Below, one piece after another: positions 1 through 9,961 of a stretch of DNA of 64,000 nucleotides (within the stretch, counting starts at the first letter, position 1; each line of letters starts with the position of its first letter). The notes under the pieces are model-generated. The model worked only from the letters and a program-made list of their open reading frames with translations, was not told the origin of the DNA and ran no database searches. Source of the stretch: Canna indica (taxonomy: Eukaryota; Streptophyta; Magnoliopsida; Zingiberales; Cannaceae); assembly GCA_034359265.1 (NCBI GenBank), contig CP136890.1, forward strand, positions 100,093,501 through 100,157,500, read 5' to 3'. The position numbers and the translations under genes are program-made.

Positions 1-2
1 GC

Positions 3-143
3 GAGGACGTGAGCGACGACGCGAGGGCGCTGCTGCGGAGGTACAAGGAAGGGTGGTCGATGCGCGAGGCGGGCAGCGCCGGCGGGACATTCCTGGCGTG
101 GAAGGAGCAGCCAGTGGTGTGGGCGAGCGCGTGGAAGCCATGA
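3..143 (+). CDS. 3' end of an unidentified protein-coding gene (partial)
   Basis: The window opens inside an open reading frame in the third frame that runs 46 codons to a TGA at 141-143. The visible C-terminus is rich in Arg, Trp and Lys and ends in VVWASAWKP. The stretch is very GC-rich, as in many monocot exons, and base composition drops sharply after the stop. I do not recognise the family. No splice acceptor is needed within the visible part. The start and the rest of the gene lie left of the window, so function cannot be assigned. Confidence 0.55.
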   Translation, partial: EDVSDDARALLRRYKEGWSMREAGSAGGTFLAWKEQPVVWASAWKP

Positions 144-1786
144 GAGAGAGATGGCGGGAGCGGGAACGACAGAGAAGGAACACTGAGCTTTGGCACGTGC
201 GAGGGAGATGTTCGCACGCGCGGGTGAATTAGCAGTAGCAGAGACACTGTAGCAGGCTTAATTACAAGGTGAGAGAGAAGGTGAAGACTGAGGAGAAAGG
301 AGACAAAAGATTGGATTCATGGATTATTGGAACAGAAAACAAGAGAGAGAGAGAGAGAGAGATGCGACAAGTACAAATTCTTTTGGAGTTATATTGCCTT
401 ATTCCATATAATATTCTCTCACTGCATGCTTTTGATTTTATTAATTAATCCTAACATTTTCTTTCACAATTCGAATAATATGAACTGAAGCGATCCATCT
501 TCCTCCTCTATTCCACAAAAGATGATCAGTTCTCCGTTTATATATGAACTGAAGTCTGCAGATAATTAGTCGATCAGGTGACATGATGATATATTATAAA
601 TAGATATGGAAGGAATTATTAGGGTCGTTATCTCGTGAGCTATAAGGGCGGTGTAGTGGACTGGAAGGAAGGAATCGCAGGACAAGTGTGGTGGAGCTGG
701 AATCTAGCAAAAGATGGAGTGAGACTGAGGGTGAGGGATGAGACTGATGCTATTAGTGCTCTTCTCGCAATGGCTGGGCCATGTTATGCTTTCTTTTTCT
801 TGTATGAGGTATATGAAGCAGATCTGTTGGGGGATGGAACTTGTGCATGAGCCCCACTAAGCTACAGCAAGGAAAAGATAGTGGGAGCTGCTTTTGAGGT
901 CGGAATATGGCAAGAGATATGGCAAGGGATTTGCTTTTCAGTCCTCTAACATGCGCTCACATGAGTGACGACGCAACGCAGCAGCTCCTAGCTCCTGCAT
1001 TGCATAATTGCATTGCATCCCTTCACGCGTCGCGAATCAAGTCACGTCTTACGTTACGATCGTCACCATCATCATTATGTGTATGTATGACTATAATGAT
1101 TGGGCTTCGTCCTTCCTTTCATGCCGGTTGCCTTCAGGCCTTCAGGCCTTCAGGCTCACCCAAATTGAGATTAGTTGTTGCCGCTCTCTACCTCAAACTT
1201 CTATATTTTTTTTAGATAAATATAATTTTTATCTGTGGAGAATTTAATTTCTTAACAATTTAAATCCTTGATAATTACATATTTGAATGATGGTATAAAA
1301 GTAATTTTGTGATGGTTAGTTTTTAATATTGTAATATTAAAAGTGTATTTATTTCTCAAAATGTTTATGTAAGAACAAATTTTTTAAATTTGTTATAGAA
1401 AAAAACTTTTAAACCGATTTAATCTTATGAATTAATAAAATGATCTTAATTTAAAATTTTTTGTACAACTTGAAAAATATGAATAATAAAATAAAATAAA
1501 ATAATTTTACTTGAACAATTAAAATTTGATAAGTTCTTATTTCTTAATGGTTGACGCTTGTTGAATAATACAAAAAGATATTTACATATTTAATGATTTA
1601 AAACATCAAAAATATTTATTGAAATAGAAAGGAAAAATGTTATATTGAAGATATTTTAAATTTTAGTTTGATATATTTTTTATTAAATTAAATTTATAAT
1701 TCTTATAAATTATAATAAACCAAAAAATAATAATGCATATTTTTTATTATATAAATATTAATATTTAATTTTCATAATTTTCATGC
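144..1786. other. Intergenic, no gene seen
   Basis: Probable 3' flank of the gene to the left. It holds a short GA microsatellite (about 343-362), a short triplicated CTTCAGGC-type motif near 1128-1150, and then AT-rich sequence. Short ORFs at 635-850 and 907-1215 show no family resemblance. Confidence 0.5.
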
Positions 1787-1798
1787 CTTTAAATAGGA

Positions 1799-1902
1799 GC
1801 CAAACGTGGGTAGAACAGTTGATGACAACATGTTAAATATTGTCTAGAGATCTAGGGTATGATCCTCTATTGTGATTTTTTTATCTTTGTTAAAAAAAAA
1901 GT
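1799..1902 (+). mobile_element. tRNA-derived SINE, copy 1 (older)
   Basis: A roughly 104-bp element ending in a run of A is flanked by a perfect 12-bp target-site duplication, CTTTAAATAGGA, at 1787-1798 and 1903-1914. Its body matches the element at 50222-50332, sharing CAACATGTTA, TTGTCTAGAGATC, CTATTGTGATTTT and TATCTTTGTTAAAAAAAA. The B-box is decayed here. A short body with pol III-type boxes, an A tail and TSDs is the hallmark of a plant SINE mobilised by LINE machinery. Coding function is not expected. Confidence 0.85.
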
Positions 1903-1914
1903 CTTTAAATAGGA

Positions 1915-3420
1915 ATTATATTTCCATGTTTGATGAGAAATTGGGACAATAAAAGAAATCTAAATTTTATTTTAAACACATTAAAACAATTTAAAATTAA
2001 TAAAATTTCAAAATTCTAATAAATTTAGCCTTTAATTCCTGCTAAACGAACAGACTAAACAGCCAATTTAAGTGCTTGCACAGGCTTAGAGGTTCACTTG
2101 AAACCGCTTATGCGCTTAGACTCTAGGGTTCTATACTTCTATTGAGATGAACAGAAGATAGAAAAAGGTAAGGAATAAGAATGAATGATGGGGGATGATG
2201 ATTATGAAATCTACTCATCAAGTCCAAGATCTGTGATTGACTAACTTAGTAAGTTAGTAACATAATCTGATAAACGCATAGGTGTAGGATATGGATCATG
2301 GAATACCAATTTGGCTCAGAACAGGGCCGCACAAGTTTCAAGAGTTCTTTTTTCCCTTCCTAGCTTACCCGAAAAAACTTCGGTGCAGTCGCGAAAAACG
2401 TGCAGCCATGCAGCTCCTAATGCGGTGATGCCACGAATCGCACGGCATGGGGCTGCCTGGCCCACGGGAACCGGGACATATTAAGTCCTGATTCCTGCCG
2501 GTTACAAGAAATCTCAGTGCCGGTTACAAGAAAGCGGCTTAATAGGTTTTACCTGGAAAAGTTGAAGGTTAGCACAGTGCCTATTCGGTAAGTGCACGAG
2601 GTAAACTATATTAGATGAAAGATCAAATCTTGGTGGGAAATGGGAATAAATATTGGAAGCAAAAGAGTAGTAAAATAAAGGCCAGGATGCTTCGACAACT
2701 CAGTTAGCAAGGTGACCTGGAAGGAAAAATATAAATGCCAGGATTCATCTCCAGCTCAGTTGATCTGTCTTGCATGATACTTAACAAGTAATTAACAACT
2801 CAATTTGTATTGTGGCATGAGATGCCTAACAACCAAATGACGGAAACTCCAGGATATTAATCCACGATAATATTATAATGTGGGAATCAAGAGAATGTCT
2901 TGAGAATAATAGTTAAATTTAATGCCCACTGACGACACAGTTGAGCGAAGATAACTTCTATGAAGTAAAACTAAAATGGATCATGTATGAAAGAACACTT
3001 GAAGGAAATTTTAGGCGTTAAAAAATAAAGAAAACACAACTCTAAGTTGTCAGACAATTCAAAAGTTCTCCTTCCCTAAGGAAACTTCCTATTGTTATAT
3101 CCTGCAATAAACCGAGTGTCCATTGAGCTTGCACCAATATGTAATTTGTTCAACGTAACATTGACTACGAAAGAAAAGATAAACATTTCCAGTAACTGCA
3201 ATAAATCCAGAGAAAACTTTAGCACACCAATATAGGATTTATCTTTTATTCAGTTTTCAATCATGTAATTCAAATGCAAAGCCACCAAAGCACACAATCC
3301 CAGGTCTCTAACAACGAATAGGAGAAAAAAAAGAAAGAGAAATCAACGTTTACAACATATTTTGCAAGAGGGATTTAGTCAACGTAGCCACTACATATGT
3401 AAATTTCGTCTTATCAGCTC
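1915..3420. other. Intergenic / 3' flank of the CYSTM gene
   Basis: No coding region recognised. A GC-richer patch near 2330-2560 contains a short direct repeat (GCCGGTTACAAGAAA, twice at about 2498-2535). The part nearest 3420 is the likely 3' UTR of the minus-strand CYSTM gene, but no polyadenylation site could be fixed. Confidence 0.45.
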
Positions 3421-4928
3421 TCAGAAGCACGCATCCAGAAGGCAGCAGCAACAAAGAGCAGCCAGGCTACACAAATAGAAAGCTAATTGGAACTTCTTAA
3501 AAAAGAAAAGAAAAGGAAATAAAGTTGATAAACATTTATCCCAGCATAAAGAAATGGAGCCAGCAAACACGTCAATTATGTAAATTAACAAAATTTCCCC
3601 AAAAGAATACTAAATTTAGTACCCATTCATTAAGATTCCATTTAGTTCTTAATTGAGTAAATGACTGCCGCCAACCTCAATGGAAGTCTCTTCTTATAAA
3701 ACAGGGAGTGAATTGTCATTGTGCATTTAAGCTTAAAATTAAAGAAAATAACGTTTGATAAATAAATATTAGAAGTGCTTTTATGACAAAATTTACTTTC
3801 TAAAAACAACTTTAAAATGCAGGTGAGACAATACTTTCAAGAGTTAAACATTACCAAACGAAGCTTAAATCCTATTCTTTGAGTACAAACAGAGTTGCAT
3901 AAGCCTACTCGATCACACACCAATATTTCCTTTTCAAAACTAACATTAACCATTGGTATACTTCATCCTCCATGATTAACCAAAACATTTTTGCATAAAT
4001 TACCGCATTGATTGTAGGAGAGAATTAACATCATGAGAATATTACAACCTACTAATACATTGCCATTTTCTAAACACGAAAAATTTCATCGAAAGTTCTT
4101 AATTTTAAAACCCCAAGCAAAAAAAATTGATGGGCTTCTATTACCTACTTAATTTCTTGAACAAGTAAATATTATTCAACAAGTTCTTAATTGGCACGAG
4201 TGTTTTTTTCACTGGTTTCAGTATATTATATGATGCATATGTATTTAAAAACTGAGACTTTAGTCAATTGCAATAATAAAATAATGTAGGAAAAAGAAGA
4301 CGTCTAGACTACGTAATCAGCGGATTCAGCGCCGTGGTCGTTGGCAAGTCATAAAGCACGTCGTCCAGCGGTCACACCTCTAGCGCGGCGCACGATAAAG
4401 ACGGACCCACTATCGTGCGCCGGCTATCGGGCAGATCCGCTGCCGACCGCCGAGAAGCTGCTGATCCTATCAGCCGCCTCTTCCGGGGCAGCCAGCGCCA
4501 GATCCAGCAAGGGAGTAGATAGAGAGAGAAAGAGAGAGGGCTAATTCTTACCATCCCTCGACGAAGGAAGGCCCGCTACTCTGCTGGCGCGGCGGCGGCT
4601 GCTGGGCGTAGGGCGGAGGGTATCCCTGTTGGGGGTATCCAGCGGGAGGATAACCCTGCGGCGGATATCCTGCGGGCGGATACCCTTGCGGCGGATACCC
4701 CTGCGGCGGATACCCCTGCGGCGGATATGCGTCCTTGGAGTACCCCTCCGGCGGATAACCTAATCCAACCCAAATAAAAGAGAAAAATCACAATAATCGT
4801 CACTTCGTCAGGACATATCGAGCCCCAAACCACAACCAAGCATCAGATCCAAGGTGCAAACGAGCGAAGGTTATACCTTGAGGAGGAGGGACGCCGACGG
4901 GGGGCGGCTGCTGGTTGTAGTAGCTCAT
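3421..4928 (-). CDS. CYSTM (cysteine-rich transmembrane) small protein
   Basis: Three exons on the minus strand: 4928-4877, 4759-4552 and 3466-3421, joined by GT-AG introns of 117 and 1085 bp. They give a 101-residue protein. The N-terminus begins MSYYNQQPPPVGVPPPQ. The middle is a Tyr/Pro/Gly/Gln tract of YPPQG-type repeats (about residues 18-70). The C-terminus is the CYSTM module, with FVEGC followed by LAALCCCCLLDACF and stop. The Cys codon is split across intron 2, and the last 15 codons including the stop form exon 3. CYSTM proteins are small tail-anchored membrane proteins tied to stress tolerance in plants and yeast; that role is family knowledge. Length and exon layout are ordinary, and all lesions looked for were absent, so the gene appears intact. 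Confidence 0.92.
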
Positions 4929-5714
4929 CCTCTTCCTCCCCCTCCGCAAATCCGAGACGGCAAGAGACGAGACGAAGAAGACTTTGTGGCGCAGGAAGAA
5001 AAATCAGCAATATTATGGTGACGAGGGAGAGAAGAAGAAACCAAAGCTTCCGACTTCGACCGGGTCGACGCGCTTTGTCGTCGTCTAAGGAGGTTTAAAT
5101 AATCACATGCGGGAGTTCCAAAAGTGGAGATGGGCGGTCAAGATGGAACCAGTGGTTTGAGATTCGAGGATCTGGACCGTTCATTTTGAAGTAAACGTGT
5201 TGGTCGCCCGAGTGGTTGAAGTGGGGACGGTGATGGGGATTGGGGAGGCCGTTGGGGGGCTGCTTTGAACGAATTATTGTTCATCTAACTTTGTCATCAT
5301 GTAAATTGTAACTAATTTTGATTAAATTTGGTCCATTTTAAAATTAAATTTAAGCAGAGGATTAAAAGGATAATTGTAACTTAACGCTGTTACGCTGATG
5401 CTCTCAATCTTCAGCATTGACAGCATGGTGGTTCATTTGTCCAGATTTCCTACGATAAATTTAAATAAATTATTTTCAAATGACCGGTTGGTCATTTTAA
5501 TTATTCTTATTTTTTCAACTTTATAGTATATTTTGAAAGAGACGTCATATAATATATTTTTCATATATTTAAATTTTTATTTTATTATAAAAGTGAATAA
5601 GGAATCAATGCGGACAACGTTAAGAACAAATTTAATTAAAATAAATTTTCCTGTCTGAAAGAGCAAATTAGCTTTCCAATTATATAGCTTAGAGTCAATT
5701 TGGAAAATGAAAGA
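4929..5714. other. Promoter-side flank of the CYSTM gene
   Basis: A GC-rich, purine-biased stretch (about 4929-5090) is the probable 5' UTR and promoter of the minus-strand CYSTM gene. It then becomes AT-rich. No other gene or defined motif is seen. Confidence 0.4.
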
Positions 5715-7080
5715 AAAAATAAAAGCTTCCTTTGGAACAATGGTGCTGATGAGCATAGTATGCACCTCTTTAATTAGGAAACGGTAATTTCTCCCAAATC
5801 TAGGGGAGGATTGAGAATTCATGATCTGATATCTAAAAATTTAGCTTTACATGCTAAACACATTCAAGCCTATTTAAATTGGGTAGTTGACTTATTTATC
5901 TTTAACTATGAAATCTACTTTTGTCGATATTAACTTGTTGTCTCAATTTACACATGTTTATCCTTTACTGCATTATCAAAAGTTGTCTTCTTTGGATTTA
6001 CTAAATATGTGTTGTAAGAAGCTTTGGGGACCATTAATGAGAATATGGAGTTACATATGCAACCCAACGAGGATAAGTATGCTTCTACATTTGAACTCAA
6101 TGATAATGTTTCTACTTCATCTGTATGCATGTTCTTAAAATGTCTTCAACCTTGTACTACAAGAAATTTTCAATCTTAGAATAAGATATGAAAATTAAGT
6201 ACCTCTAATCGAGTAAAATTATTTCTCTATAAATTGTTCCATGATCATTTACTTACTACTTGTCGGCTATTTTCGATTGGGTATTTTTAATTTGCAAAGT
6301 TGTTCTTTTTATGTGATTCTTTTGATGAGACCAGTAAATATTCTTTTTTGAATGTCAGTTTGCTTCTGATTTATGGCTTGCTTTGAGTCTTAAACTTAGG
6401 ATTTTTTTTAGTAAAAACTTGTGGTGTTTTAGTAGTTGATTGTATATAAATTCTAATAAGTTTTTTTCAATCATTGTTGCTAACCCCCTTTGATTTATAT
6501 GATATTTTAGGAATAATATTAAGCATAGTGATAACTGACCTATTATTATTAACGTTGTGATGAGAATTTTAATTTTTTTTCTCAATAATATGGTAAGTGT
6601 ATTAATTGTGAGGGTAATATGCATATACAAACTAATACTATTTTTTGATCCCCTCTCCTCCACCGTGGTTTAAAATCAATTGTGATGATTCTTTCTTATT
6701 TAATAATAGATGTCCCGATATTATTATCCTAAACCATCATGGTGTTTGTATGTATGCATCTTCTTTATATTTTAATTCTGACTTTGTTTGGCATTGTGAA
6801 GCCACAATCATTTTTCATGCACTCTCGACAGCTTCTAAATTCCCTTAATTATTTGGACTATATCTTGCTGGAATCATATTGTAAGCATTTGACAAATCTC
6901 ATTAACGATCAATCACAAACTCCTTCGTCTATCCACAATGTGTATATAAACATTATTACTATGTTGTTTAAATTTTCCAATTTATTTATTCATTTTGTTC
7001 CTAGATCGATAAATAAAACTACTTATTGGGCTGATTTACTTTTTTGCAAAAAAGTAAATAAAATAAAATATGAATTTTAA
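5715..7080 (+). mobile_element. Degenerate LINE (L1-type) 3' half: RT tail, zf-RVT, RNase H-like
   Basis: Conceptual reading with many stops gives three successive pieces of a plant LINE polyprotein. About 5715-5880 resembles the end of the reverse transcriptase module (SPKSRGGLRIHDLISKNLAL, compared with the usual GGLGIRDL.NLAL motif). About 6185-6420 resembles the zf-RVT region. About 6650-7075 resembles the RNase H-like RVT_3 domain, with WFKINCDDS near its start and FVPRSINKTTYWADLL near its end. Stops and frameshifts break all parts. The short ORFs at 6645-6848 and 6739-7080 are fragments of this. No convincing TSD was found. Confidence 0.7.
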
Positions 7081-7790
7081 TTTTTTATTTTATAATACAT
7101 AAACTAGAAGAATATAAATATAATATTATATTTAATATACCAGATTAAAAAAAAAATCAAATTATTTCTCATGAGTTATTGCGCTCTATTCGATACTAAC
7201 CAATAAAACAAATGGGTAAATAAAAGGTTTCAAATAATCTACATTAGCATGATAAATTTATCGTAAGATATGCCTCATAGTTTTATTTTAAATTTTTATT
7301 TTTAAAAAAATTATTTTATTTTATTAGTGTACTTAACCCACTCATTAGATTTATATAATTTCTCATTTTTTAAACAAATTCTATATTACATTAATTTTGC
7401 CATAATGATTTTCATGCGGTGCCCTGCAAAAAAGGGTCAAATGAATAAGTACATCCGCCGCATTAATTAAGTAGATGATTGGAATTGTTACCTGCCATGC
7501 AACGTGTCATCACATGGACACTATATATTTTATGGCACACGAATAAAATAAAGGATAAAACAACAAATTTGGATTTAAATGGGGCATGAAGTGCCATGTA
7601 TTTATCATTTGGTGCCACTAAAGATGCAACATCACGATAAATATTCTTGTATCCGTAAGGTTATATATGTCATTGTATATATAAATCTTGTGTAAATACC
7701 TCTTTCCATCCAGTTTTATGAAATCAATGTCGGTTACCACCATCTACACATCACACATCAAAAATTGATTAAAAAATTCATAATATTTTG

Positions 7791-7850
<60 letters not shown>

Positions 7851-8463
7851 CTATTACCAATTTATTTATACAGCTAACTAAAATTAATTACTACGGCTAA
7901 ATTAACTTGACGGAATCAATAATATATTTCCGTGACTGATGAGTTATTACAAGAGCACGTGGCTTGCAAATTGTTGATATGTGGATATGGGATGGGATGG
8001 CATGCACCTTTTACTAATGTTGCAATAAGTTAAGCATATAATTCCAATTATATATGAGCTCTCAACATTTGATCAACCATAATTCTATCTACACGTTTAT
8101 TTGTCGACAGTTTTTTACATTCATCAATAATCTAATTACAAAAGTATGATCTTTTGATTCATTTACTTCGAATGACCTCTGTGAAATCCTCATTTTATAT
8201 ATCACACCAATTTGATACTTAATTAAATAGTTAAAGTTTGTATATTTAATAAAAATTCAAAATAAATAGTCACCAAAAATAAATTTTAAAATAATTTGGC
8301 ATCTATACATGAGCTTTAATTAATCCATATTATTGTGTTATGCTTTCTATATAAACTATTTATTTGATAGAAAACAACTAAAATTTCACTCCTTATAAAT
8401 CATCATCGAGTATTTGATATGTTGGAGTAAAGTGCAAAGTAAATTATTACTTGTCGATCTTTA
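7081..8463. other. AT-rich intergenic, no gene seen
   Basis: AT-rich DNA with a long TA microsatellite (listed separately). No ORF of recognisable family. This would be upstream of the former AHL gene and may include its decayed promoter and 5' coding part, which I could not identify. Confidence 0.4.
7793..7846. repeat. (TA)27 microsatellite
   Basis: Uninterrupted TA dinucleotide run of 54 bp. Confidence 0.95.
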
Positions 8464-8587
8464 CGCCCCACGAACAAGCTGAAACTGTCAATTATGGCCA
8501 CACAAGACATCTCCAATTAATGCCATCAACCCCCACGTGCTCGAGGTCTTCGTCAGATCAGACGTGCACTACTAAACATTAGGTCTT

Positions 8588-8815
8588 CAGCAACGGCTAT
8601 CAGCAACGGCCGCTCGAGCCGTTGCTATTTGCAACGACATTCTTACGGTCGCCCAAGCCGTTGCAGATATTTGTATATGCAACGGCATTCTAACGAAAAC
8701 CCGAGCCGTTGCGGATTATTTTAATTATCAGCAACGGCTTTCTGACGGACAAGTGAGCCGTTGTTGATGATAACTTATTAGCAACGGCTTTCTAACGGGC
8801 GAGTGAGCCATTGCT
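8588..8815. repeat. CACTA left subterminal repeats
   Basis: Repeated GCAACGGC / GCCGTTGC words in both orientations, forming short local hairpins. In En/Spm elements such arrays bind the TNPA-type protein; that role is family knowledge. Confidence 0.85.
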
Positions 8816-9077
8816 GATAAGTTTATATAGGACACACTCTCGCGCCCGACCCTTCTTCCTCCCGCTGCTGCCGTCGCCGCTCCTGCCGACGCCTCTCGCC
8901 GCCGCTGTCGCTGCTGCCGACGACGCCTCTTCCTCCTCCCGCTGTTGCCGACTTGTTCAGGTATGTTGATCGGCCGGCCGTCTCTTCCCTGCGGCCGACG
9001 GGAATCAATCCGACCGAAACCCTATTTCTAGGGTTTCTGCCGGCAGCGGGCGGCCGATGGCCGCCGTCGAACCTTCT

Positions 9078-9141
9078 ACAGTGGCCGGACAGTGTGTCCG
9101 GCCACTGTACACCGGCGCCGGAGGGTGGACTCCGGCGCCGG
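9078..9141. repeat. Two adjacent GC-rich perfect palindromes inside the CACTA element
   Basis: First hairpin: 14-bp arms 9078-9091 and 9095-9108 (ACAGTGGCCGGACA) with a 3-base loop. Second hairpin: 12-bp arms 9112-9123 and 9130-9141 (CCGGCGCCGGAG) with a 6-base loop. Confidence 0.85.
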
Positions 9142-9308
9142 AATTTATAATTATATATATTTTTTATTTTGTTTGATAATTGTTAATTAATTGTTTTATA
9201 ATTGTTAATTAATTGTTTAGATTAATTATTTAATTTATTAGATTAATTATTTAATTTGTTAGATTAATTATTTAATTTGTTAGATTAATTATTAGGGTTT
9301 AGATTAAT

Positions 9309-9490
9309 TTCGAACGCGCGCCGGAATCGTCCACTTCGGACGCGCGCCGAAATCGTCCACTTCAGACGCGCGCCAGAATCGTCCAATTCGGACTCGCGCC
9401 GGAATCGTCCACTTCGGACGCGCGCCGGAATCATCCACTTCGGACTCGCGCCAGAATCGTCCACTTCGGACGCGCGCCGAAATCGTCCAA
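9309..9490. repeat. 26-bp minisatellite, 7 copies
   Basis: Seven head-to-tail units of 26 bp, each with a GCGCC core and GAATCGTCCA-type segment, differing by a few substitutions. Unit length 26 is not a multiple of three. It lies in the non-coding 5' part of the CACTA element. Confidence 0.95.
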
Positions 9491-9676
9491 TATGGACTCG
9501 AACTATCTCGAAACATTTAGAAAATAATCATCCATCCGACGAGTTGATATGTTTCACGTACGCATCGACGAATCGGATATGATTTAGCAAAACCTTAGAT
9601 CCGTTCGGGAATTGTATGTTCGTGTAAAAGAAGTATATGATCTTTTATACGATGTACAATTCTTGAATTGTCCCTG

Positions 9677-9913
9677 ATTGGACAATTTGGGAATATAGTT
9701 ATTTGTACTGCACTTACGTTTTTATTTTAACTGTTAACTAATTATTCTAAAATTCGGCAACATCTCTCTTGTTCTCTGATACGCGCCCAGATGATATGCG
9801 TAATCGGAGAACTGTAGGGAGATGCTGTCGAAATTTAGAATAATTAGTTAACAGTTAAAATAAAAACGTAAGTGCAGTACGAATAACATAAATCCCGAAT
9901 GGAATAGGACAAT
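9677..9913. repeat. Long inverted repeat (hairpin) just upstream of the transposase start
   Basis: Arms of roughly 90 bp, 9677-9770 and 9820-9913, are near-complementary. The strongest part pairs GTACTGCACTTACGTTTT with its complement near 9863-9880 and continues through TTAACTGTTAACTAATTATT. The pairing extends into the centre with a loop of some tens of bases. The right arm ends about 50 bp before the transposase ATG at 9962. Confidence 0.9.
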
Positions 9914-9961
9914 CTCACCTAAAGACATTAACCAAAAAAATTGTCATTGATTGATAGAATC

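Noticed and set aside
635..850. 71-codon plus-strand ORF near the left edge
   Set aside because: Begins at GTG rather than ATG, has no splice partners and no family resemblance; retained only as unexplained intergenic sequence.
9304..9516. 70-codon minus-strand ORF with internal peptide repeats
   Set aside because: It is produced by the 26-bp minisatellite; it has no start context or family, and lies in the CACTA leader.
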